From Pelomonas margarita (GTDB lineage: Bacteria; Pseudomonadota; Gammaproteobacteria; Burkholderiales; Burkholderiaceae_C): a stretch of 64,000 bases of DNA. The stretch is taken from contig NZ_JBIGHW010000001.1 of NCBI RefSeq assembly GCF_043555875.1, positions 310,001 to 374,000 of the forward strand, given 5' to 3'. This document shows positions 9,331-17,101 of the stretch, piece after piece (positions within the stretch are counted from its first letter, which is position 1; each line of letters opens with the position of its first letter). The notes under the pieces were generated by a model. That model did not search any database and had not been told where the DNA came from. It was given only the letters and a program-made list of their open reading frames with translations. A program made the position numbers and the translations under genes.

Positions 9331-10036
9331 CCAGGCCGGCGTAGACGTGCTGCACGTCGTCGTTGTCGTCCATCGCGGCCAGGAAGCTCTCCACCTCTTC
9401 CAGCTGTTCCGCCGTCAGGCTGCTGGCGGCCACCGGGTTCTTGGGCCGGTAGCCCAGCTTGGCGCTCAGCACCGTGAAGCCTTGCGCCGGCAGCGCCCGG
9501 CTGACCAGGTCCAGGTCGGTCGGGTCGGTCAGGAAGACGGTGACGCCGTCTTCGTCGGCCGGCAGCAGGTCTTGCGCGCCGGCCTCGATGGCGGCCGTGT
9601 CGGCATCCGCGCCGGGCGCGGCGGGTTCGGCCTCGATGAGGCCAACGTGGTCGAAGTCCCAGCTCACCGAGCCCGGCGTGCCTTGCTGGCCCTTGCGGAA
9701 CAGCACGCGCATGTCCGACGCGGCGCGGTTGGTGTTGTCCGTCAGCACCTCCACCATCACCGGCACGCGGTGCGGCGCGAAGCCCTCGTAGATGACCTGC
9801 TCGAAGTGCACGGTCTCGCCGGTCAGGCCGGCGCCCTTCTTGATGGCGCGGTCCAGCGTGTCCTTGGGCATGGACACCTTGCGGGCCGCTTCCACCGCCA
9901 TGCGCAGCTTGGCGTTGTCCTTGGGGTCAGCGCCGCCGCGCGCTGCCAGCATGATGTCCTTGGCCAGCTTGCCAAATAGCTTGCCCTTGGCATTGGCCGC
10001 GATGTCTTTGTGTTTGGCTTTCCATTGCGCGCCCAT
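9323..10036 (-). CDS. YebC/PmpR family transcriptional regulatory protein
   Basis: A 237-residue member of the YebC/TACO1 family (PF01709). The N terminus MGAQWKAKHKDIAANAKGK (usually MAGHSKW...) and ERDRAIKK-like segment (KDTLDRAIKKGAG, residues about 58-70) are diagnostic. Family members act as DNA-binding regulators or as translation factors that relieve ribosome stalling. ATG at 10036 begins the conserved block; the extension to 10075 is not conserved. It ends at a hairpin shared with the convergent FAH-family gene. Confidence 0.9.
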   Translation of the reverse strand: MGAQWKAKHKDIAANAKGKLFGKLAKDIMLAARGGADPKDNAKLRMAVEAARKVSMPKDTLDRAIKKGAGLTGETVHFEQVIYEGFAPHRVPVMVEVLTDNTNRAASDMRVLFRKGQQGTPGSVSWDFDHVGLIEAEPAAPGADADTAAIEAGAQDLLPADEDGVTVFLTDPTDLDLVSRALPAQGFTVLSAKLGYRPKNPVAASSLTAEQLEEVESFLAAMDDNDDVQHVYAGLAG

Positions 10037-10129
10037 GGGGAGTCCTGTGTCATCTGGTGGGTGGGCCCGGTGCACAAGGCGCGTCGGGCGGGGGCATTAC
10101 TGTAAGTCGCCAGCCGACGTGGCCGGCTG

Positions 10130-10357
10130 TCAGGCTTGGCGGCGCCAGGGTTGCCACCGGCGTGTGATGGCGAGCGCGAGGCAGTAGGCCCACAACACGG
10201 CGATGGCGCTCGCCTGTGCGGCCAACGCAAGGGCCGATGCGCCCGGAAAGTAGAAGCGCGTGAAGCCGTAGAACCAGATGATTTCCGCTAGCAGCCAGCC
10301 GGCCGTCAGCGCCGCGCCGACGGTGCCGACAAGTCGCGGCAGGCGGGCCGAGGTCAA
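10130..10357 (-). CDS. Small two-helix membrane protein, function unknown
   Basis: A predicted 75-residue inner-membrane protein with two hydrophobic helices (about residues 8-28 and 40-62) and a basic C-terminal tail (RRWQPWRRQA). I chose TTG at 10357 because GGGGAG precedes it and the TTGA overlaps the TGA stop of the HtrA-type protease, a translational-coupling arrangement. The longer frame to 10408 lies wholly inside the protease gene. No family is recognised. The coupling suggests a role near the protease in the envelope. Confidence 0.55.
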   Translation of the reverse strand: MTSARLPRLVGTVGAALTAGWLLAEIIWFYGFTRFYFPGASALALAAQASAIAVLWAYCLALAITRRWQPWRRQA

Positions 10358-11433
10358 TCCGAGCTCCCCAGGGTCGCCACCACCTTGCGCGTCTGCCCGC
10401 TGCGCCACACCGTCAGCGTCACCCGCTCGCCGATCTGCCGCGTCTCCAGCAGCGACAGCATGTCGTCCAGGTCGGCCACCGCCTGGCCGTCCACCGCGGT
10501 GATCACGTCGCCCTGCACGATGCGGCCGCTGCGGTCGCGGCCGAAGGCCTTGAGGCCGGCGGCGGCGGCCGGGCTGCCGTTGCCCACGTCCACCAGCAGC
10601 ACGCCCTTGGGCGCCCCCAGCGCACGGGAGAGGTTCTCCGGCCCGGCGGTCACGCCCAGCGCGGGGCGGATGAAGCGGCCATCGCGGATCAGGCGCGGCA
10701 CGATGCGGTTGACCTCGTCCACGGGGATGGCGAAGCCGATGCCCGCGCTGGCGCCGCTGGGGCTGTAGATGGAGGTGTTGACGCCGATGAGCCGGCCGGC
10801 CGAGTCCAGCAGCGGGCCGCCGGAGTTGCCGGGGTTGATGGCCGCGTCGGTCTGGATGGCGCCCTTGATGGTGCGTCGCGTGACGGACTCGATCTCGCGG
10901 TTCAGTGCCGAGACGATGCCGGTGGTCAGCGTCTGGTCCAGGCCGAAGGGGTTGCCGATGGCGTAGACCTTCTGGCCCACCTGCAGGTCGCGGCTGGTGC
11001 CGACTGCGATGGCCGGCAGCTTGGTCACCGGCGCCTCGATGCGCAGTACGGCGATGTCACGGTCGGGGAAGGCGCCTACCAGCCGGGCCGGGTAGCTGCT
11101 CTGATCGTGCAGCGTGACGGTGGCGCGGTCGCCGCCCTGGATGACGTGGAAGTTGGTGACGATGTGGCCGTCGGCGTCCCACACGAAGCCGGTGCCAGTG
11201 CCGCTGGGCTGCTCGCTGGTGCGTAACGAGAAGAAATCTCTCTGCACGGACAGCGTGGTGATGTGCACCACCGACGGGCTCGCGCGTTTAAACACAACGA
11301 TGTTGTTCATCTCCTCGGCGTCCAGCGCGCCGCGGGTGCTCACCGGCCGAGGCTGGGCGGCCTTGTTCTGGGCCTCGGCGGCGCCGGCGGCGAGCCATAC
11401 GATGAGTGAGAGTGCGAGCAGACGCAGGAACAT
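10354..11433 (-). CDS. HtrA/DegP-like trypsin-type serine protease with one PDZ domain
   Basis: A 359-residue periplasmic S1C protease. A signal peptide (residues 1-21, AEA cleavage) precedes the protease domain (about 43-235). The triad is His96 (TNFHVI), Asp126 (DRDIAVL) and Ser204 (GNSGGPLL). A single PDZ domain follows (about 250-350). One PDZ and this length resemble DegS more than two-PDZ DegP, although a cleavable rather than membrane-anchoring N terminus looks likely. It should degrade misfolded envelope proteins. An in-frame ATG at 11466 is an alternative start. Confidence 0.88.
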   Translation of the reverse strand: MFLRLLALSLIVWLAAGAAEAQNKAAQPRPVSTRGALDAEEMNNIVVFKRASPSVVHITTLSVQRDFFSLRTSEQPSGTGTGFVWDADGHIVTNFHVIQGGDRATVTLHDQSSYPARLVGAFPDRDIAVLRIEAPVTKLPAIAVGTSRDLQVGQKVYAIGNPFGLDQTLTTGIVSALNREIESVTRRTIKGAIQTDAAINPGNSGGPLLDSAGRLIGVNTSIYSPSGASAGIGFAIPVDEVNRIVPRLIRDGRFIRPALGVTAGPENLSRALGAPKGVLLVDVGNGSPAAAAGLKAFGRDRSGRIVQGDVITAVDGQAVADLDDMLSLLETRQIGERVTLTVWRSGQTRKVVATLGSSD

Positions 11434-11491
11434 GGCGCAAGCCGTGGCGGTGTCGATGCCGCGCATTGTGGTGGCACAGGAAGGGGCGCAC

Positions 11492-12103
11492 ATGAAGCGA
11501 GCGTTATGGGGGCTGGGGCTGAGCCTGGCGATGTCGGCGGCGTCGGCCCAGCAGGTGTGGCGCTGCGAGGTGGATGGCAAGGTCAACTTCAGTGACAAGC
11601 CCTGCCCGCAGGCCGGCAAGCCGGTGGCCGAGCGCAGCCTGCGGCCCAATGTGGTGGACGCGATCAAGCCGGAGCTGGTGGACGCGGCCATGGGCCGGGG
11701 CGCAGCGTCCGCGCCGGCCGCCGCGCCCACGCCGGGCAATGCCTGCCCGGGTGACGGTGAGCTGCGCGGCATGGAGACGCGCGCGGGCTCCACCACGCTG
11801 GGCGAGCCCGAGCGCCAGTTCCTGCAGGACGAGGTGCGTCGCGCCCGTCAGTGCCGCGCCGGGCAGGGCCGCTACCGCGACGCCGACTGGGACATCAGCC
11901 GCGAGGCGCAGGCCGCGCAGACGCAGTTCAGCGACCGCGTGCGCTTGGCCGCCCGCGAGCGTGCCGAGTCCATGCACAGCGCGGCCGACCCGGTGGAGGG
12001 CGACCGCATTGCGCGCCGCCGTCTGGCCGAGGAGCGCGCGGCGCAGCGGCAGCAGCGGGCGCTGCAGCAGGGTCAGAATGCGGCCTCCGTGCCCTTGCGC
12101 TGA
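11492..12103 (+). CDS. DUF4124 domain-containing secreted protein
   Basis: A 203-residue exported protein. A signal peptide (MKRALWGLGLSLAMSAASA) is followed by a DUF4124 domain (PF13511, about residues 22-50: VWRCEVDGKVNFSDKPC), with its two Cys. The rest is Arg/Glu/Gln-rich and probably coiled-coil (residues 130-200). DUF4124 proteins are widespread in proteobacterial envelopes and have no assigned function. ATG at 11492 has AGGAAGGGG upstream. It is divergent from the HtrA-type protease gene, with only 58 bp between them. Confidence 0.78.
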   Translation: MKRALWGLGLSLAMSAASAQQVWRCEVDGKVNFSDKPCPQAGKPVAERSLRPNVVDAIKPELVDAAMGRGAASAPAAAPTPGNACPGDGELRGMETRAGSTTLGEPERQFLQDEVRRARQCRAGQGRYRDADWDISREAQAAQTQFSDRVRLAARERAESMHSAADPVEGDRIARRRLAEERAAQRQQRALQQGQNAASVPLR

Positions 12104-12128
12104 CCCCTGCTGCCGGCCTGACCTCGAC

Positions 12129-12833
12129 TTGACTGCTTCCCGCCTCGACCGCTCTGACCGCCTCGACGCTCTGCGCGGCGCTGCCATCGTCTGGATGGCG
12201 GCTTTCCACTTCGGCTTCGACCTGAACCACTTCGGCTGGATTCGCCAGGACTTCTACCGCGACCCCGTTTGGACCTGGCAGCGCACCGCCATCGTCAGCC
12301 TGTTCCTGTTCTGCGCGGGCGGCGGCCAGGCGTTGGCCGTGGGCGCGGGGCAGGGCGCGGCGCGCTTCTGGCGGCGCTGGGGCCAGGTGGCGGGCTGCGC
12401 GCTGCTGGTGTCGGGGGGCTCGTGGCTGATGTTCCCCAACAGCTGGATCAGCTTCGGCGTGCTGCACGGCATCGCGGTGATGCTGGTGTTGCAGCGGCTG
12501 GGCCTGGCGCGCCTGCCGGATGGCGTGCTCCTGGGCGTCGCGCTGCTGGCCTTGGCCGCGCCGCAGCTGGTAGCGCAGCCCTGGTTCGATACCCGCTGGA
12601 CGAATTGGGTGGGCCTGGTGACGCGCAAGCCCATCACCGAGGACTACGTGCCCGTGCTGCCCTGGCTGGGTGTGATGCTGCTGGGCTTCGTCGTGACGCG
12701 CCGCTGGCCAGGGCTGTGGGCGGGCGCTGCGCCGCGCCCGCTGGCCGTGCTGGGGCGCTGGTCGCTGAGCTTCTACATGGTCCACCAACCCGTACTGATC
12801 GGGGTGTTGATGGCCGTCCAGTTCCTGCGTTGA
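12129..12833 (+). CDS. DUF1624/heparan-alpha-glucosaminide N-acetyltransferase-like membrane protein
   Basis: A roughly 234-residue polytopic membrane protein with the opening RLDALRGAAIVWMAAFHFGFDLNHF, the hallmark of the DUF1624/HGSNAT_cat family (PF07786). It has about six to seven helices and ends SLSFYMVHQPV, which is also typical. Related proteins transfer acyl groups across membranes onto sugars. TTG at 12129 is the best available start near the conserved block, but the ribosome site is weak, so the start is uncertain. It lies between the DUF4124 and polysaccharide deacetylase genes, an envelope-glycan context. Confidence 0.8.
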   Translation: MTASRLDRSDRLDALRGAAIVWMAAFHFGFDLNHFGWIRQDFYRDPVWTWQRTAIVSLFLFCAGGGQALAVGAGQGAARFWRRWGQVAGCALLVSGGSWLMFPNSWISFGVLHGIAVMLVLQRLGLARLPDGVLLGVALLALAAPQLVAQPWFDTRWTNWVGLVTRKPITEDYVPVLPWLGVMLLGFVVTRRWPGLWAGAAPRPLAVLGRWSLSFYMVHQPVLIGVLMAVQFLR

Positions 12834-12848
12834 GGAGACCTGTCCATC

Positions 12849-13643
12849 ATGAAGAACAAGCTGCTTGCGGCCGCCCTGGGCCTGCTGCTGTCCGCTGCTG
12901 CCAGCGCCGCGCCCTTCACCTGGCCCGGCGGCGCGAAGGCGGCCGTCAGCCTGGGCTATGACGACGCACTGGACAGCCAGCTGGATCACGTCATCCCGGC
13001 GCTCAACCAGCGCGGCCTGCGCGCCAGCTTCTATATCCCCATCAACGGACCCACGCTGCCCGCGCGCCAGCACGAGTGGAAGGCCGCCGCGGCGGCCGGT
13101 CACGAGCTGGGCAACCACAGCCTGTTCCACAGCTGTTCGGCCAAGGGGCCGGGCCGCGCCTGGGTGCAGCCTCAGCGCGACCTGGAGCGCCAGATGGCGG
13201 CCCAGGTGCAGGAGCAGGTCATCGCGGCCAACACTTGGCTGCAGTCGCTGGACGGCAGGACGCGACGCACCTTCACGCCGCCATGCTTCGACCTGACGGC
13301 CGGCGGGCAGGACTTCGCCAAGGCGCTGCATCCCCACTTCGTTGCCTTCCGCGCCGCGCCGCCCGCGCTGACGACGGATACCGCGCAGCTGGACCCTTAT
13401 GCGATGCCCGCCTATTTTGTCGAGGGCTGGACGGGCGAGCAGCTGATCGCGCTGGTCGAGAAGGCGGCGGCGCAGGGGGCAATGGTGTCGCTGCTTTTCC
13501 ACGGCGTGGGCGCCGAGCACCTGAGCGTGACCCGCGAGGCGCACGATGCGCTGCTGGACCATCTGGCGAAGAACAAGGCGCGCTTTTGGACCGACTCGAT
13601 GGTCAACATCATGGAAAACGTGCGCAAGCAGGCGGGCCGCTGA
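12849..13643 (+). CDS. Polysaccharide deacetylase family protein (secreted)
   Basis: A 264-residue exported NodB-homology deacetylase (PF01522). The signal peptide is MKNKLLAAALGLLLSAAASA. The metal-binding motif 1 appears as SLGYDDA (Asp38, Asp39) and motif 2 as GNHSLFH (His90, His94). It should remove acetyl groups from a periplasmic or surface polysaccharide. The TFDDG motif is altered to GYDDA, seen in divergent members. ATG at 12849 follows GAGGAG. It is in the same direction as the DUF1624 and rlmB genes. Confidence 0.85.
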   Translation: MKNKLLAAALGLLLSAAASAAPFTWPGGAKAAVSLGYDDALDSQLDHVIPALNQRGLRASFYIPINGPTLPARQHEWKAAAAAGHELGNHSLFHSCSAKGPGRAWVQPQRDLERQMAAQVQEQVIAANTWLQSLDGRTRRTFTPPCFDLTAGGQDFAKALHPHFVAFRAAPPALTTDTAQLDPYAMPAYFVEGWTGEQLIALVEKAAAQGAMVSLLFHGVGAEHLSVTREAHDALLDHLAKNKARFWTDSMVNIMENVRKQAGR

Positions 13644-13653
13644 CAATACGGGC

Positions 13654-14406
13654 ATGAGTTCGCCCAAGTCCGTCCTGTTCGGCTTCCACGCCGTCACCGT
13701 CCGCCTCAAGACCCTGCCGGGTTCCGTCGCCGAGGTCCACTTCGACCCCGCGCGGCGTGACCAGCGCATGCGCGCCTTCATCGAGCGCGCCAAGGAGGCC
13801 GGCGCGAAGCTCGTGGAGAGCAGCGACGAGCGGCTCAGCCAGCTGGCCGGCAGCCCGCGCCACCAGGGCGTCGTCGCCCGCGTCGCGGCCATCGCTCAGC
13901 CGCATTCGCTGGACGACGTGCTGGACGCCGTGGAAGGCCCGCCGCTGGTGCTGGTGCTCGACGGCGTGACCGACCCGCACAACCTCGGTGCCTGCCTGCG
14001 GGTGGCCGATGGCGCCGGGGCGCATGCCGTCGTCGCTCCCAAGGACCGCGCCGTGGGTCTGAACGCCACGGTGGCCAAGGTGGCCAGCGGTGCGGCCGAG
14101 ACGGTGCCCTACCTGATGGTCACCAACCTGGCACGCACCTTGAATGAGCTGAAGGAACGCGACATCTGGGTTGTCGGCACGTCAGACCAGGCCGAGCGCT
14201 CCATCTATGACCTCGACCTGAAGCGCCCCATCGCCTTCGTACTGGGCGCTGAAGGCGAGGGCATGCGACAGCTGACGGCCAAGACCTGCGACGAGCTGGT
14301 GCGCATCCCGATGGCCGGTGCCGTCGAGAGCCTGAACGTGTCGGTGGCGTCGGGCGTATGCCTGTACGAGGTGCTGCGCCAGCGGACCACGTCGGGCAGT
14401 CGATAA
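13654..14406 (+). CDS. rlmB: 23S rRNA (guanosine-2'-O-)-methyltransferase RlmB
   Basis: A 250-residue SpoU-class (TrmH) SAM-dependent RNA methyltransferase. The N-terminal substrate-binding domain begins FGFHAVTVRL, and the deep-knot catalytic domain carries motif 1 (DGVTDPHNLGACLRVAD), motif 2 (FVLGAEGEGM) and motif 3 (IPMAGAVESLNVSVA). RlmB modifies G2251 of 23S rRNA in E. coli. The start ATG at 13654 lies 10 bp after the deacetylase stop. Confidence 0.92.
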   Translation: MSSPKSVLFGFHAVTVRLKTLPGSVAEVHFDPARRDQRMRAFIERAKEAGAKLVESSDERLSQLAGSPRHQGVVARVAAIAQPHSLDDVLDAVEGPPLVLVLDGVTDPHNLGACLRVADGAGAHAVVAPKDRAVGLNATVAKVASGAAETVPYLMVTNLARTLNELKERDIWVVGTSDQAERSIYDLDLKRPIAFVLGAEGEGMRQLTAKTCDELVRIPMAGAVESLNVSVASGVCLYEVLRQRTTSGSR

Positions 14407-14440
14407 TTCTGACTGTTTAGAAAAACTGGGAGTTCCCGCC

Positions 14441-15067
14441 ATGGCCGTCATCGAAGTCAAGCACCCGCTGGTCAAGCACAAGATCGGCTTGATGCGCGAG
14501 GCGGACATCTCGACGAAGAAGTTCCGCGAGCTGACGGGCGAGATCGCGCGGCTGCTGGCCTACGAGGCGACGGCGGACTTCCCGACCGAGAAGGTCACGA
14601 TCAATTGCTGGAGCGGCCCGGCCGAGTGCGACCAGATCGCCGGCAAGAAGGTCACGGTGGTGCCTATCCTGCGCGCGGGCTTAGGGATGCTGGACGGCGT
14701 GCTGGACATCCTGCCCAACGCCAAGGTGTCCGTCGTCGGCCTGGCCCGGGACCACGAGACGTTGAAGCCGGTGAACTACTTCGACAAGTTCGTCGGCAGC
14801 CTGGAGGCCCGCACGGCGCTCATCATCGACCCCATGCTGGCCACGGCCGGCAGCATGATCGCCACCGTCGACCTGCTGAAGGCGCGTGGCTGCAAGGACG
14901 TGCGCGCACTTGTGCTGGTGGCCGCACCGGAAGGCGTGAAGGCGCTGCAGGAAGCCCACCCGGACGTGCGCTGCTGGACAGCCGCCATCGACAGCCACCT
15001 CAACGACGTCGGCTACATCATTCCGGGCTTGGGCGACGCCGGGGACAAGATTTTTGGCACGACATGA
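14441..15067 (+). CDS. upp: Uracil phosphoribosyltransferase
   Basis: A 208-residue enzyme of pyrimidine salvage that makes UMP from uracil and PRPP. N-terminal HPLVKHKIGLMR, the PRPP loop LIIDPMLATAGSM (about residues 127-139) and the uracil-binding C terminus YIIPGLGDAGDKIFGT are all intact. ATG at 14441 has GGGAG upstream. It sits 34 bp after rlmB, and a dispersed repeat follows its stop. Confidence 0.95.
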   Translation: MAVIEVKHPLVKHKIGLMREADISTKKFRELTGEIARLLAYEATADFPTEKVTINCWSGPAECDQIAGKKVTVVPILRAGLGMLDGVLDILPNAKVSVVGLARDHETLKPVNYFDKFVGSLEARTALIIDPMLATAGSMIATVDLLKARGCKDVRALVLVAAPEGVKALQEAHPDVRCWTAAIDSHLNDVGYIIPGLGDAGDKIFGTT

Positions 15068-15212
15068 GGCCCCCCGCTCAGCCTCGCACCGCTGAACGCG
15101 GGCGAGGCTGATCGGCCCCCCGAGGGGGCGGCGATGCTCGCGGGGCGTGCCCCGCTCGCACATCGCCCCAGGCGGGCCGGCTTGGGGCGGCCCGGCGCTC
15201 GGCCCGCGGGGC
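15068..15212. repeat. Dispersed GC-rich intergenic repeat (family A, copy 3, inverted)
   Basis: The gap between convergent upp and the aminotransferase gene contains, on the minus strand, GGGCCGCCCCAAGCCGGCCC, GGGGCGATGTGCGAGCGG, CCCCCTCGGGGGG and GCCTCGCCCGCGTTCAGCG. These blocks match those at 7117-7245 and partly those at 6156-6228. It contains strong hairpins that could also end transcription from both sides. Confidence 0.55.
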
Positions 15213-15214
15213 GT

Positions 15215-16396
15215 TCAGCGAAGCACTTCGTTGAGTGCCTGCCGCAGCAGCGCCAGGCCTTCGCCCAGCTCGGCTTCGCTGACATTCAGCGCCGGCATCA
15301 GCCGGATCAAGTGAGGGCGGGGCGCGTTGAGCAGCAGGCCGACGGGTTCCAGCGCCTGGGCGGCGGCGACGACGGCGGGGGCCACGTCCGCAGGCAGCAC
15401 CAGCGCCCGCAGCAGGCCCAGGCCGCGTTCCCCGACCAAGGCGAGCTCCCGCGCCAGCGACTGCAGGCCCACTGACAGCTGCTCGGCGCGCGCCCGCACG
15501 CCGGCCAGGAACCCGGGGCGACACACCTCGTTGACAACGGCCAGGCCCACGGCGGCCATCAGCGGGTTGCCGGCGAAGGTGCCGCCCTGGTCGCCGGGCT
15601 CGAAGCAGTTGAATTCTTCCTTGCACAGCAGTGCCGCCAGCGGCACGCCGCCGCCCAAGCCCTTGGCCAGCGTCATCACGTCGGGTTCGATGCCGTAGTG
15701 CTCGTACGCAAAGGCGTGGCCGCAACGGCCGATGCCGGTCTGCACCTCGTCGGCGATCAGCAGCACGCCGCGCTCGGCGGTCAGCGCGCGCAGCTCGCGC
15801 ACGAAGCCCGGGTCAGCGACGACAACGCCGGCCTCGCCCTGCACCAGCTCGATCATGACGGCCGCCGTGCGCGGCGTCAGCGCGCGCTCCACCGACGCGA
15901 TGTCGTTCAGTCGTGCCTTCGCAAAGCCCGCCGGCATGGGCGCGTAGATGTCGCCCCAGCCCGGCTTGCCCGACGCGCTCATCATGGCCAGCGTGCGGCC
16001 ATGGAAGGCCTGCTCAAAGCCGACGATTTCGTGCGCGCCGCCGCGCCGGCGGCTGCCCCAGCGGCGCGCCAGCTTCACCGCACCCTCGTTGGCCTCAGCG
16101 CCCGAACTGGCCAGGAACACGCGGTCGAAGCAGCTGATCGCGACCAGCCGCCCGGCCAGGTCCAGCAGCGGGCGGTTGTAGTACGCCGGGCTGGGGTTCA
16201 GCAGCCGCTGCGACTGTGCCAGCAGCGCCTGCGTGATCAGCCCCGGGCTGTGGCCCAGGCTGTTGACGGCCCAGCCCTGGATGAGGTCGAGGTAGCGCTT
16301 GCCGCCCTCGTCGATCAACCAGGCGCCGTGCCCGTCGGCAAAGACGGTGGGCGGCCGTTGCGTGATGGTGATCAGGTCTTGTCCGGGGTCGCTCAT
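15215..16396 (-). CDS. argD: Acetylornithine aminotransferase-like class III aminotransferase
   Basis: A 393-residue PLP-dependent class III aminotransferase of the ArgD group. The PLP lysine is Lys245 (TLAKGLGGGVP), the PLP-pyridine Asp is in LIADEVQTG (Asp216), and SSGAEANEGAVKLAR is the cofactor phosphate region. It most likely acts on N-acetylornithine in arginine synthesis, though succinyldiaminopimelate or related substrates are possible. ATG at 16396 overlaps the upstream DJ-1-like gene stop in an ATGA junction. The open frame to 17851 is a shadow of the neighbours. Confidence 0.85.
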   Translation of the reverse strand: MSDPGQDLITITQRPPTVFADGHGAWLIDEGGKRYLDLIQGWAVNSLGHSPGLITQALLAQSQRLLNPSPAYYNRPLLDLAGRLVAISCFDRVFLASSGAEANEGAVKLARRWGSRRRGGAHEIVGFEQAFHGRTLAMMSASGKPGWGDIYAPMPAGFAKARLNDIASVERALTPRTAAVMIELVQGEAGVVVADPGFVRELRALTAERGVLLIADEVQTGIGRCGHAFAYEHYGIEPDVMTLAKGLGGGVPLAALLCKEEFNCFEPGDQGGTFAGNPLMAAVGLAVVNEVCRPGFLAGVRARAEQLSVGLQSLARELALVGERGLGLLRALVLPADVAPAVVAAAQALEPVGLLLNAPRPHLIRLMPALNVSEAELGEGLALLRQALNEVLR

Positions 16397-16995
16397 GGGG
16401 TGTCCTTCCAGTCGTGGTCCATCTGGCGCGCGGTGAGCGCGGCCAGTTCGTGGCCGTGCAGGCGCCGCACCAGGTGCAGGCACATGTCGATGCCCGCGGT
16501 GATGCCCGCCGACGTGACCACCGCGCCTTCGTCCACCCAGCGCACGCCAGCCCGCAACTGCACGGCCGGGCGCAGTGCCTGCAGCGCCGCCAGGTCTTCC
16601 CAGTGCGTGGTTGCGGCCAGGCCGTCCAGCACGCCGGCCTGGGCCAGCAGCAGTGCGCCGGTGCAGACCGACGCCAGCACCGGCGCCGACCGCCGCTGCG
16701 CGGCGATCCAGGCCAGCGTCTGCGGCTGTTGCAACTCGGCATCGACCACGCCGCCGGGCACGATGGCGGCGTGCAGTGGCGGGTGGTCGTGCAGCCCATG
16801 GTCGGGCTGCACGCGCAGGCCGGCGCGTGCCCGCACCGGCGCGGCGTCGCGCGCCACGGTGCTGACCGTGAACAGCGGGGCGGTGCCGGCCGGCTGGCTG
16901 CGGCCATGCACCCGCGCGGCGGTGGTGAACACCTCGTAGGGGCCGGCCATGTCCAGCAGCTCCATGTCGTCGAAAACCAATATGCCGATGTGCAT
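16393..16995 (-). CDS. DJ-1/PfpI family (class I glutamine amidotransferase-like) protein
   Basis: A 200-residue DJ-1/PfpI-superfamily protein. The start MHIGILVFDDMELLDMAGP matches the family, and the conserved elbow Cys is in ASVCTGALLLA (Cys111). It is close to isonitrile hydratase/GlxA-N-domain proteins. Function is not certain. ATG at 16995 has a strong AAGGAGG site. It is divergent from a GlxA-type regulator carrying the same fold, and its stop overlaps argD. Confidence 0.85.
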   Translation of the reverse strand: MHIGILVFDDMELLDMAGPYEVFTTAARVHGRSQPAGTAPLFTVSTVARDAAPVRARAGLRVQPDHGLHDHPPLHAAIVPGGVVDAELQQPQTLAWIAAQRRSAPVLASVCTGALLLAQAGVLDGLAATTHWEDLAALQALRPAVQLRAGVRWVDEGAVVTSAGITAGIDMCLHLVRRLHGHELAALTARQMDHDWKDTP

Positions 16996-17101
16996 CGTGG
17001 GGCGGCCTCCTTGCGCCAACGTGATCGCCAGGCCGGCAGTGTGCGGTGCCTCTCGGATGGCCGCCATGACGCTGTTCCCACCTTTTCTGCCAAGATGCGG
17101 C
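16996..17101. promoter_or_regulatory. Divergent promoter between DJ-1-like gene and GlxA-type regulator
   Basis: A 106-bp gap between two genes that read outward. Control of both by the GlxA-type regulator is likely from the arrangement. I see no clear operator repeat. Confidence 0.3.
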
